DNA of 64,000 nt from Hibiscus mutabilis (Eukaryota; Streptophyta; Magnoliopsida; Malvales; Malvaceae), in the NCBI GenBank assembly GCA_019671005.1, contig CM033726.1, positions 26,174,440 to 26,238,439 of the forward strand. Reading direction: 5' to 3'. The notes beneath the pieces are model-generated. The model worked only from the letters and a program-made list of their open reading frames with translations. It was not told the DNA's origin and did no database searches. Positions 1 to 10,639 of the stretch are shown here, piece after piece. Positions within the stretch are counted from its first letter, which is position 1; each line of letters opens with the position of its first letter. Both the position numbers and the translations under genes were made by a program.

Positions 1-60
1 GTATATCACAATGTACATATGTCATGTATCGTAACTATCATATAAATCATGTTATTATTG

Positions 61-265
61 CATAATATATTCTCTATCATGGACATGCTTTCATCATGTA
101 ATCATTTACATATCATGTACTCTATCATGGTCATGCTTTCATTATGCAATCATTTGCATATCATGTGCTCTATCATGGTCATGCTTTCTTTATACCATCA
201 TTTGCATAACATGTATTCTATCATGGTCACATTTTCATTATGCAATCATTTGCATATCATGTCTT
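61..265. repeat. 48-bp tandem repeat inside the LTR
   Basis: The motif tctatcatgg recurs at 73, 121, 169 and 217, an exact 48-bp period. Because 48 is a multiple of three, one frame stays open across the array and gives a spurious 74-residue reading frame with repeating SIMVMLSL-like blocks. The matching tract in the other family A LTRs (about 41860-42030 and 49150-49320) is a similar ATG/CAT-rich array. Confidence 0.85.
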
Positions 266-289
266 TCATGTAACCGTCTTGTGATCATA

Positions 290-445
290 CTGGCTGAAAA
301 GTCCTTTAGGACTCTGTAGCCTTTTGTACTGGCTGAAAAGTCCTTTAAGACTCTATAGCCTTGGATGCTGGCTGACAAGTCCTTTAAGACTCCATAGCCT
401 TAATATTTCTGGCTGAAAAGTCATTAAAGACTCCATAGCCTTAAT
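290..445. repeat. 39-41-bp tandem repeat, four copies
   Basis: The motif ctggctga starts at 290, 329, 368 and 409, and each copy continues with a variant of aaagtccttta...gactc..tagcctt. I did not see this array at the matching place in the two complete family A LTRs, so it is private to this copy or lost from the others. Confidence 0.85.
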
Positions 446-1763
446 ACTTGAGTACGTATTCAAGGACGCTATTTGCTCCTCATAAAATAACACTTTTTGC
501 TCCCTATAATCGCACCTCTTTAGTGCTCTTGGCGTGATGGGCGTGGATCCCCAGGTGCAACACCAAGGGCGTGGGTCCCCAATGTGTTTACTTGTTTCAT
601 TTTAATCATATCATTATTCGTGTAATTCATGTATCATATTGTCATATGAATCATGTATCATCACTATCATGTAATTCATGTTTCATATTGTCATATGAAT
701 CATGTATCATCACTATCATGTAAATTCAAGTAAGCATAATGCATCATCATTCATGCAAACAATAGTCCGTACCTTGTACTCCATCAAGCTTGCCATGTCA
801 AGTAATGCATCATATCACGTATTATAAAGTAATGCAATGCCAATTTTAATCATGGGTCGACTTATCACAATTCTGACCCTTTTAATAAAACATACACATA
901 GAAATGCACTCACCTGGGCCATTTATTAGTTTGCCTCACTAAGCTCTATTCGATCCTTTCTTTCATAATGCATCGAACCTTCTTTTGATTCGGATCCAAA
1001 CTGAAAATCAAGTTTCGGGGCTTGAATAGAACATGGAAAATTTCTCCCCTTTTTTTTCTCAATTTCCAATTGATGAAGATGAAGACATCTTCATCTTTTG
1101 ATCACTTAATTTTAAATCTCTCCCATTTATGCCACTTGTAATATATTAAATGAATTTTAATTCATTTAAATAGTAAAATTACTAAAATGCTCTTTTAATC
1201 CAATGGCTGAGATTGATCTTATCATCAATCAAGGGTCAAGATTAAATCTTCCATTTTCTTCTTCCAAAAATGTCCTTGTAACTTTTTAAATATTTCAAAA
1301 ATGCCATTGGGGCAAAATGACCAATTTGCCCTCCAACTAGTTTTTATTTACTAGTTTGCCATTCTTGTAAAAATTCAACTAAGTCTAGTTGGAATCCAAC
1401 CAACTATAATAAAATATTCATAAAATAATATTTTATGACTTTCCCATGGCTTTTCGATCAGCCTCTAAAATTTCAGTTCGATACGATTTCCCGATATTCA
1501 TAAAATACTTCTACTGCGATTTTACCTTTTCTAAGTTTTTGGATTTATTCCAAAAATTCCATGTTCCCATATTCGGGAAATAAACTCTATTATCTCATAA
1601 AAACTTCATTTCCCAGAACTTAGACTGAATTTTCCTCACTTAATCTACTATTCCGATAGTTATCGAAAATCTCCATAAAATAAAATTTCTCTTAGAAATC
1701 CTTTATCGATAATCCATTCGAATATTCTTTACTTTTAATGAGTCCAAAATATCGATTAGAAAC

Positions 1764-1827
1764 ACTTTTATGGGACCTTTCCGAAGGTCACCCATCCTTG
1801 TACTTCTCTGGCCTGAGCACGCTTAAC
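1764..1827 (-). ncRNA. 5S rRNA-derived segment in LTR
   Basis: Read on the minus strand from 1827 this matches the second half of plant 5S rRNA, roughly nucleotides 48-112: GTTAAGCGTGCTC, then AGAAGTACAAGGATGGGTG, then ACCT. That interval includes the A box, intermediate element and C box of the 5S internal promoter. The C-box end is altered, with ccttcgg where 5S and the other LTRs have ctcctgg or ctactgg. It lies about 220 bp from the LTR start. It is a derived fragment, not a complete 5S gene. Confidence 0.85.
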
Positions 1828-2049
1828 AATTTTATTCGATCCAAATTCGGTACCTTTTTCTGCACCTTAATTCCTAAAACCGATATCAAGGTACATATTT
1901 CAATTCGATTCACTCTTATACTGAATAAAATTACTAGTTTGGAAAATTTACACTTTAGTCCCTAAACTTTCCAAAGTTTATACTTTAACCCCCTAAACTT
2001 TTAAAATTTACAATATAGTCACTGACCAAAATTTGGGATATTACACATG

Positions 2050-2340
2050 TTGTCTTTGCTTTGTTATCGTACGTCAACTCAAATAAGTATTTACTCAAAC
2101 TTTATTTACCCTATTAGAGGAACAAATCTGTGAGAACCAATTTCTTCAATGGAACCAATTCTTCCCCTGTTCAAAAGAGGCCATCTGATAGACCTAAAAA
2201 ATAAAGAAAAAAATTGTTGATGAACAGGACAATGCCCCTACTAGGGGACAAAGGACATTGAAAATTAAGTGCGCAAAATGTGAAAAACCAAGCCATAATA
2301 TAAGGACATGTAGAGGTCAGATGAGAATGACAAGTCCCAA
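2050..2340 (+). pseudogene. MULE transposase, C-terminal remnant
   Basis: One plus-strand frame gives a stretch like the C-terminal part of plant Mutator-like transposases: a PIRGTNLWE-type block near 2110-2140, a basic linker, then a CCHC zinc knuckle (KCAKCEKPSHNIRTC) at about 2268-2312. At least one stop interrupts it. The upstream part of the gene is absent because the LTR at 1-2045 abuts it. The proline-rich tail may resume at 29741 beyond the later insertions. Family assignment rests on the W-E block plus the knuckle and is fairly secure; exon limits are not. Confidence 0.65.
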
Positions 2341-2491
2341 AATTGTCAAATAAAAGATTCCTAATCTCTAATAATGACTTATGGAAAGTATTATAGAGAA
2401 GTAGGGTCGATCCACAAGGACTAAGGAATTTCTAATGCCGCTTCCTTGTTTCAATCCTTGATTTAACTGCAAAATAAAAATGGGAGGTTTA
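2341..2491 (-). mobile_element. LTR-like fragment, left part, interrupted by element C
   Basis: On the minus strand this contains ccttgtggatcgacccta, a motif typical of the terminal part of many plant LTRs. The last five bases (2487-2491, gttta) are the target duplication of element C, so this block continues at 28447. The outer ends could not be fixed because no convincing target duplication was found. Confidence 0.4.
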
Positions 2492-3815
2492 CGTAACCTC
2501 CTAAATTTAACCTAATTTCTTAAGTCGAATCTTGGAAGTCAAGTTGGAAAAGCTTGTCCCTCAAGAAATATTATTAGGTTTAATAATCAAATTTGCAATT
2601 TAATCAGAAGAGATAGGAATTACAAAAGTATATCATTTTCTAAAAACGTAGTTGTTTAGCATAATTCCAAGAGTTATTATAAAATTTGAAAGAAAGTCAA
2701 ATAATGCATGTCAACCCAATAAGTCCCAAAATAATAATAATGTCCCAAATACAAAAAGTATCCGAAATAATAATATATATAAAATTCAAATGTCTAAATA
2801 ATCATACTATAAAATAAGGTAAAGTCTGAAGATATGAGATCCTCCAAGTACCATACGCCTAAGCTTGAGTATTTGAAAGAGGAACTAGGAGGAGTAAGCT
2901 ATGAGGCTCAGTGTGTCTCTAAAGTGCAGAAGAAAAACACATAATAGAAATATGAAAAACAAACACAGCTCAACTGACATTTCGATATACAAATGCATGT
3001 GATAAGAGACAAAGAATGCAATGTCATGCACCCATCTCCATACACAGTTCGAAGAGTAAGGTTCCCCAGAACCACTCTAACTACATCGTCACCATCCGAA
3101 GTGGAAACTCGACCCGAGGTTAGAGCCATTGATCCGAAGCAAAATTCAACCCGAAGGGTTAACCCACTAAACCTCCCCGTACAATTTTCCAACCCAAATT
3201 ATATGGCATGTTCTGATTTTATTTTCTGAATCCAAATGCATATCCGATCTATTATTCAAGTTATGTACGATATATGTCCAATATTAGTTTAATATGATTC
3301 TGATTTTTTATGCGTGACATGTCATCATACAAAACACATCATAATTCACAGTTTATTCACTCAGTCACATATACAACATACATGCATAACATGAAGCACA
3401 AAAATGATGTAGCACTAGAAAAGACACACCTTAGGTAGCTAGCACCTCAACGTCGAGAGTGACGTCTCCCACGCTCAACCCTAGGATTGGGTCGGTAAGA
3501 ATCAACACCTACGAGGATAACAAAACATAAATACTTACTACTATGCCATACTGACTTAATCACAAAACAAAACCATACCCCATGCAGAACTCGTAAGCTG
3601 CGCAGAAGGAGGTCGAACAGGTGGAGGAGGAGGAAGGTTTTTAGTCTCCGAGTCAACGTCACCTGAACACGATAATATTTGAATCAGATTCTAAAATTCA
3701 TAATTTCATAATACAATTAATTGTAGATAGTAAAACGGTCTTTCATGTTTTGATTTGGGAAAACAGATAGTGGATTTGGAATCAAGACGTCGAAAAATGT
3801 AAAGTTGACTTTGGC

Positions 3816-3890
3816 TGAAAAAGTCAATGCTGACGTCATCCAAAAAGTCAATGATGACATCATCCAAAAAGTTAATGCTAAAATTAGCTC
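3816..3890 (-). promoter_or_regulatory. 24-bp direct repeats with TGACGTCA in LTR
   Basis: Three tandem units of about 24 bp carry aaaaagtcaatg followed by tgacgtcatcc or close variants. The first holds the perfect palindrome TGACGTCA (3831-3838), a bZIP/as-1-type site. The partner LTR has a similar, more decayed set at about 27424-27510. Tandem activator-like repeats in an LTR upstream region are known from other plant retrotransposons; a role here is inference. Confidence 0.5.
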
Positions 3891-4602
3891 AGGTCGGGTC
3901 ACGGGTTAATGTTTCAGGTCGGGTCAACGGGTCAGCCCATCAGGTTAGGGTCACTAGTCCGGTCTAAGGCTGACCCAGTTCGGGTCATTGGTTCGGTCTG
4001 ATTGCTTCACCTCGGCTTGGCTCAAATCGGGCTCTCTCACTAGCTTCGTTAAGCCCAAACCCTACCCAACACCCACACACCGGTTTGGCATCTGGGCTCA
4101 ACAGAACCCCACAACCCGCTACCATTACCCATTCCCACCATATATGAACTTTAGGGTTTACGAAACCCTTGATGGCGCAGCTCGTCGCCGGCCAACTCAG
4201 GTGAACTCTAAGGTCGAATCACGACCATAACCAAGAACCCAAGGCTTCTGGAACAACCACACCCACAACACGCACCCAAAAGAAACCCTTTTGAATGCTT
4301 ACCCAAATATAACTCACCAGGAGACGGAGGGAATGGCGGCGCAAGGATTTCAAACGGACCCGATAGTGGTTTGGACACTAACGTCGAGCCAGAATGACAA
4401 GGCAAGGGGAGAGGTTTTGAAGGTGATGGAGTGAAGAGACCAACAGTGGTGGTCGTGCAAGACGCAGACGACGTGTAAGGGTCGGTCGAAGCTTCACCGA
4501 AGAAGCAAGGAAGAAGGGTTTATAAGATTTCAAAGGATTTTGGGTGAGGTTGTGCGGCTAGGGTTCCAAATGGTTGTTGAGGGGACCTTTGGGTGTTATG
4601 AT

Positions 4603-4617
4603 AGGGTATAAATACCC
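4603..4617 (-). promoter_or_regulatory. Putative LTR TATA box
   Basis: The palindromic block agggtataaataccct reads TATTTATA-like on the element strand, about 210 bp inside the LTR start. The same block is kept in the partner LTR near 28230-28246. Confidence 0.45.
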
Positions 4618-4818
4618 TAGGGAAAAAGGGTAAATTACCACCACAGTACCCCAACTTCACCCGCATTACACAATGGTCACATAAATTCTGAACTAATTCA
4701 ATTAGGTCACCAAAATATCTAAAATTCAATTAAATTCCCAAATCTCAATTAGGGTTACGAATTAAGGATTTTACTCTAATTAGGGTTTTTAAATTTAGGC
4801 AAAAATTGGGGTGTTACA

Positions 4819-4832
4819 ACTCTCCCCTCTTT
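4819..4832 (-). other. Polypurine tract of element C
   Basis: On the minus strand AAAGAGGGGAGAGT directly precedes the 3' LTR start, the expected place for the plus-strand primer. Confidence 0.8.
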
Positions 4833-7748
4833 AAAAGAAATTTCAGCCTCAAAATTTCCCCGGATCAAAGAGATGCGGATACTGAGCTTTGACAACGGCC
4901 TTAGGCTCCCATGTAGCCTCATCATGATCACGATTACACCACAAGACCTTGACCATCTTAATAGTCTTCTTTCTAAGAACCTTCTTATCTTGAGCAAGAA
5001 TCTCAACTGGCTCCTCCTCAAACGCAATTCAGGACGAATATCAATCTCCTAAACAGGAATAATATGAGACGGATCAGCATGATAGCGTCTGAACACTGAG
5101 ACATGGAAGACATCATGAATACGCCTAAGCTCTGGTGGTAACTCAAGCTGATAGAGAGTTGTTCCAACTCGATGGATGATACGATAAGGGCCAATGAAAC
5201 GAGGACTCAACTTGCCTTTCTGACCGAAATAAAGTACCTTCCTCCATAGAGATACTTTCAAGAAGACCTCATCTCCTACCTCATACTCAATGTCCCGACG
5301 TCTCAAATTGGCATAAGACTTTTGTCTGTCAAAAATAGCCTTAAGCTGATCATGAATCAATCTAACAGTCTGTTCAGCCTCATGAACAATATTCTGTCCC
5401 AACAATATGTGCTCATTAAGTTCGGTCCAACCAATAGGTGTACGACACTTACGCCCATACAGAACTCCGCAAGAGGTAAAAATCCTCCCAACTGCCTCTA
5501 TAATCCACAACACAATCTCTCAACATATCCTCAAGAATTTGGATTACCCGCTCAGACTGGCCATCGGTCTGCGGATGATAAGTAGTGCTAAAATTCAACC
5601 GAGTGCCCAAAGCAGTGTGAAGAGCCCTCTAGAACTTCGTTGTGAACCTTGGGTCCCGATCAGAAATGATAGACAAAGGTATCCCATGAAGTCTAACAAT
5701 CTTCAGATGTAAAGCTGAGCTAACTTACTCAAAGAATAGTTAACCCGTACAGGGATGAAGTGTGTAGACTTAGTCAACCGATCAACGATAACCTAGATAG
5801 AGCCTTTCTTTGATGGGGTCAAAGGAAGACCACTAAAAAAGTCCATAGTTACCCACTCCCATTTCCACTGAAGAATCTCAATGTGCTGAAGTAACCCGGA
5901 CGGACGTTGATGCTCTACTTTTACTTTCCGACAAGTTAAACATTTCGATACAAATCCAATGGCATCCCTCTTTAGGCCCTTCCAGTAGTATCTCTCTCAA
6001 AAATTCTTATACATCTTGTCCCCACCAGGATGCATAGAATAAAGACTGTCATGAGCTTCACGAAGAATAACCTCTTCAAGCCAGAATTTCTCAGAATACA
6101 TATCGACCTCGGAAACATAGTACACCATCCTGGTCAATAGAGAAATCATGAGATGCGCCTTCTTCAACCCCTCTTATGCAGTACATAAAGAACAGATCAC
6201 TAGGTTGCTCAGCTCGAATATCAGAAATCAAGGTAGGAATAACCCAAAGTTCTGCCAAAAGAATGCCATCCTCATACAAACTCGTCTGGGCAAACAAAGC
6301 TCTCTAATCTGAAATGGCATTATGACTCAAGGCGTCGGCTACAACATTGGCCTTGCCTGGATAATACTCAATTTCACAATCATAGTCTTTAAGAAGCTCT
6401 AACCAACGTCGTTGTCTCAGGTTCAGCTCATTCTGAGTGAGGAGATATTTCAGACTTTTATGGTTTGTGAAGATATAACACTTCTCCTCATAGAGATAGT
6501 GTCTCCAGATCTTGAGAGCAAAGATCACAGTAGGGAGCTCTAGGTCGTGGGTAGGATAGTTGCACTCATGCAGGTTTAGCTGTCTAGAAGCATAAGCCAT
6601 TACCTTACCATCCTGCATCAGAACACACCCCAAACTGGTGTGAGAAGCATCATTGTATACAGAGTAGGCCATTCCGAGCTCAAGTTGGATTAAATGCCTC
6701 AGTCAAAATAGTCTTAAGCTTCTCAAAACTAGACTGTTGAGCCTCATTCTAGACAAAGGGAACATTATTCCTTAAAAGTTTAGTCAACGAAGATGCGATG
6801 ATCGAGAAACCCTCAACAAACCTCCAATAATAGCCAACCCAAGAAACTTCGAATCTCAGAAACGTTCTCGGGCTGCTTTAACTCATTATAGCCTCAATCT
6901 TCTTCGGATCAACTCGAATACCCTCAGCAGAAATGATATACCCCAAAAACATAACCTCCGAAAGCCAGAATTTACACTTGCTAAATTTAGAATAAACTAG
7001 AATATCATCTATAAAGACTACGACAAATTGGTCGAGATAGGGTTGAAACACTCTAATCATCATATCCATGAAAGTGACATGAGCGTTAGTCAACCCAAAG
7101 GGCAACACAAGGAACTCGTAATGATCGTAACTGGTCTGAAAAGCTATTTTGAATATATCAGAATCTGTAACCTTGAGTTGGTAATAACCAGATCTCAGGT
7201 CTATCTTAGAGAACACCGTAGCTCCCTAAAACTGATCGAAAAGGTCGTCAATACGAGGGAGGGGATACTTGTTCTTAATTTTTAGCTTATTTAGTTTTCG
7301 ATAGTCGTTACACAACCGAAGTTTCCCATCCTTCTTCTTAACAAAAAGAACAGGACTCCCCACAGAGAAACACTGGGTCGGATAAATCCCATGTCTAACA
7401 GTTCTTGCAACTGTATTTTCAATTCTTTAAGTTCTTTTAGTGCCTTCCGATAAGGTGCCATAGACACAGGAGATGTGTCCGGATAAACTTTAATACCAAA
7501 CTCAATCTCATCACGCTTTGGCGGAATACTAGGCAATTCTTTCGAAAATACATTGGGAAAGTCTCTCACAACCCGGATCTTATCCATCCAGAGTCAGACT
7601 ATCTCGGATCAAGAATGTAAGCAAGGTAGGCAATGAAACCCTTCTTGATTATCTTCTCGGCCTTGAGAGCCGATATTACATTAGATAGAAAACCTCCACG
7701 CTATTCGATAAGAACTACCTCACGATCATCAGGAGTTTTCAGGGTTGC
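4833..7748 (-). pseudogene. Element C pol remnant (PR-RT-RNase H-IN, chromodomain-like tail)
   Basis: Reading leftward from 7748: the end of the protease region and the PR-RT linker; RT at 6878-7587, with the FSKIDLRSGYYQLKV and VVVFIDDILVYSK (YxDD-type) motifs; RNase H at 6304-6672, with the TNHKSLKYL block and ending in VADALSHN; the integrase zinc finger near 5930-6090; the DDE core at about 5500-5930; and the integrase C-terminal module at 5049-5513, with GPYRIIHRVG and HDVFHVSVFRRY. A chromodomain-like stretch follows at 4850-5048, with ATW...YPHLF-type residues recoverable only across frames. Numerous stops and frameshifts mean it cannot make a functional polyprotein. The N-terminal protease and gag were cut off by the B insertion. 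Confidence 0.9.
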
Positions 7749-10609
7749 TGTAACACCATTACTAGCATTTAATAACTGATACTAATTAGTGTGTCACATA
7801 ATAACTTCTCAATATTTAAAACTAGTAATATAATTTAAAATTGATAATCTTATATTTTCCATTTAATTGTGTAAATTTTTGTTTCAAATTTTTAACTCAC
7901 CAAATTAACTCCATATTTAGGCAGCAATCTAGCAGTTTATATCTACAATCTATAAATAACATAACTGCCTAAAATAAAATATACCCGATTACTCTATGTA
8001 CCCTTTTTTAGTCATTACCCAATTTTAAATTTAATATAATTACTCATCATTTACTATAAACATAAACTACTTTATATGTTATTACAAACCATATATAAAC
8101 TAGTATATAACCGATTCATTTAAACATATACATTCCATCTAGAAACATCAATACACATCAAAAGATGTTATTATTGATACCGTGATTATATTCTAGATAA
8201 GTAGGATGCCCGCTTCTTACTCCGAACTCTGCTTTTTACCTACGCATGAAAACCATCACACGCTAAGTATATACTTAGTGAGGCAATAATAATGTCCAGT
8301 GCAATATAACATAACTATAATTAATAACATGTAACAATATTCACGCATTATGAATCACTAGATATGAATTACCATCATGATAATCATTTATTAACATAAT
8401 ATAACCGGATATAATTTCTTACCAATAGACTTGCCATAACTTTAAGAGTTTATAAACTCTTTAACCTATTTATCAATTATTTATCAATATCATAGCCCAA
8501 ATATAACCGTTGAGGACCCTGGGCACTTGAATCAAAGATGCACCGAAGTGCTAATACACATAAGGTCGTGCCCACCATAATACACATAAGGTTGTGCCCA
8601 CCATATACACTAAGTGTCATTTATATACACTATAGTGCTAAACCGGATACGCAACGTGCTGTTGGACTCTATGGCATGCCAACTATACCATGTCCCTCAA
8701 TGACATACTTGGGCATATATTTCATATTTATTTCATCCATGGCAATGTATATCATCCAAATTTAACATTGGGCAATTCATACCCGAAATAACATTCATGA
8801 TATAACATCATATATAACTAGTAAATTATGCATTTATGTTCAATCTTTGACATATTTAAAACATGTCAAATATATGATCAATGACATAAATATCATGCCA
8901 ATATATAAACCATGTAGACTTATCGCAAGTCTTCCCAATGATGTATACAAACATACATGTATCATGTAATGTATGCATTGCACTCACCTGATGCCTCACT
9001 AGTAAACCTTAATATTGCTTTAGCTTTACTCTTGAACTTTTTCCTTATCTTTAAACTTGCTCGTAATACGATCTTGATTACGGTCACGATCTATAAAATC
9101 ATCATTTTCCAAACACATACATTTCAAAGCGTATGTTAGTATCATTCTAACATAGGCACATATTAGGAATAAAATTCCTAAAAATCCTTTATTATTCATA
9201 TCCATCATAAATTCAAAAGACATTCTCAAATCTTATAAAAAAACCATAAAATGAATTCTTTTAGAATTCATCTCAATATTTCCAAATTATTCAAAATGGT
9301 CCCTTGCCATTAAACTTCAAATTCAAACATTTAACAATATATTTAAGCATTCCAAAATACATTCAAGCTTAGCACCTTGACTTCTAGTCAATTATCATTT
9401 CAAACTCATATTTCCCTTAATATGCTATTTGATCCTCAACACTTTATAAACTTCTAAATTGGTCCAAATAAAATTCTAAACCTTGTAGAATTATTCTTAC
9501 ACCATTTCTAGCCTTAGGGAAATTTTTCATAAATTTTCCCTAATTTATCCCCTAAAGGCCGAATATGAAGAGTCCTTTTATCCAAATTTCCAACTTGATT
9601 CAAGCATGAATTCAACTTCTAAACATCATCTTCAAGCTTCTACAATCATTTCCATATCAAAATCAATCCAAACTCAACTTCATATCAAAACCCTAACTTA
9701 AACCAAATTAGGATTTAACTATCTTCAAGTTTTTCAATCATCATACAAGCTTGAACATGATTCTACAACATCAAATTCCTCAAAATCAAACATCCCCTTC
9801 ATCCATCCTATTCTTAAATTTCAACTTAGAAACATGGAAAACATTCAAAACTTATACCAAATGATAGAGAATTTCATGTAGATCAAATTCATGTTTCATG
9901 CTTTCATCCAAAATCCAACTAAATAAGCTTAAAAAATCAAAAGAAAATTTTTTTCTCTTACCTTAGAGGGTTTCGAGCAAGAGGGGAAGAGTAGAGAAAA
10001 ATCTTGAATTTTCATTTGTTTCAAATTTAGCCATTTGTCATCTATTTTCAAAATCTAAATAAAAAAATCTCTTTTATGATAAAAATGACCAATTTGCCCT
10101 TTTAATCCAATGATCCATATCTTTCCACATGTCAATCTACTCATCCAAGGGTCAAGAATAAACCGATGAGTTAGTGATTACCAACTTTACCCTTGAAAAT
10201 TTCCAAAATTACAATCTTGCCATTTTTCATCCAATAGCTCATATTTAGCATGGAAAACTTACTTTAATCCAATGGTCCATGTTAAATCCTACCATTTTAA
10301 GACACAGAAATGACATTTTTAACCTTGCCTTATCATCCTTTAAAATATCTTGAATATCCGATTTGATTCGATCATCCGAACATTTTTCTAAACTTTATCA
10401 CTTTATAGCCAATAATACAAACTCCGTACAAAAAATCTGGGTAACACGAAAACATCATTCTCGGGGGTAAACGATTCATTCACGGGACTAAAATAAGTAA
10501 CTTTTGAAAATTACAAATTAGTCCCTAAACTTTTCCTAAGTTTATACTTTAACCACCAAACTTTCAAAATTTTCATTTTGGTCGCTACCCAAAATTTTGA
10601 GGTATTACG
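7749..10609 (-). repeat. Element B LTR 1 (3' LTR)
   Basis: The minus strand runs from CGTAATACC at 10609 (the terminal T is mutated to C) to GGTGTTACA at 7749. It holds two 26-bp repeats near 8553-8604, a paired-hairpin block at 8240-8283, the gcactcacct motif at 8980-8989 and a TATA-like ctttatag at 10401-10408. It differs from LTR 2 through most of its length but is near-identical over the last 300 bp next to the internal region. Confidence 0.92.
8553..8604. repeat. 26-bp tandem repeat in LTR 1
   Basis: Two units of taatacacataaggtcgtg plus cccacca. LTR 2 (16171-16232) has two and part of a third; LTR 3 (23803-23880) has three. Copy number therefore differs among the three LTRs. Confidence 0.8.
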
Positions 10610-10610
10610 A

Positions 10611-10622
10611 TTCTCCCCCTTA
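10611..10622 (-). other. Polypurine tract, element B copy 1
   Basis: On the minus strand AAGGGGGAGAAT sits immediately before the LTR start. Copy 2 has the same tract with one G fewer (about 18246-18256). Confidence 0.8.
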
Positions 10623-10639
10623 AGAAAATTCGTCCTCAA

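Larger units (their letters stand above)
1..2045 (-). mobile_element. Partial long LTR, Ty3/gypsy family A relative
   Basis: On the minus strand the sequence starts at 2045 with TGTAATATCCC and runs off the left edge of the window. It is collinear with, but diverged from, the two 4.2-kb LTRs of the element at 38451-50015. Shared landmarks are the opening block, the 5S-derived block (1764-1827), the gcactcacct motif (906-915) and the repeated atcatgta-rich tract. It could be a solo LTR or one end of an element whose body lies outside the window. It is inserted in the MULE remnant that starts at 2046. No coding capacity was seen. Confidence 0.85.
2492..4818 (-). repeat. Element C 3' LTR
   Basis: The minus strand begins TGTAACACCCC at 4818 and ends GGAGGTTACG at 2492. 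The final A expected of ...TTACA is mutated here but intact in the partner LTR. It contains direct repeats with TGACGTCA (3816-3890), a run of GGGTC motifs (about 3890-4010) and a TATA-like palindrome near 4603-4617. It differs from the partner LTR by many substitutions and several indels, so the insertion is not very recent. Confidence 0.93.

Noticed and set aside
1738..1965. 75-residue open frame on the plus strand
   Set aside because: It runs antisense through the 5S-derived block of the LTR and resembles no protein; the 5S match explains the sequence.
2908..5027. Several 60-94-residue frames on both strands
   Set aside because: All lie inside the element C LTR or are out-of-frame shadows of its decayed pol.
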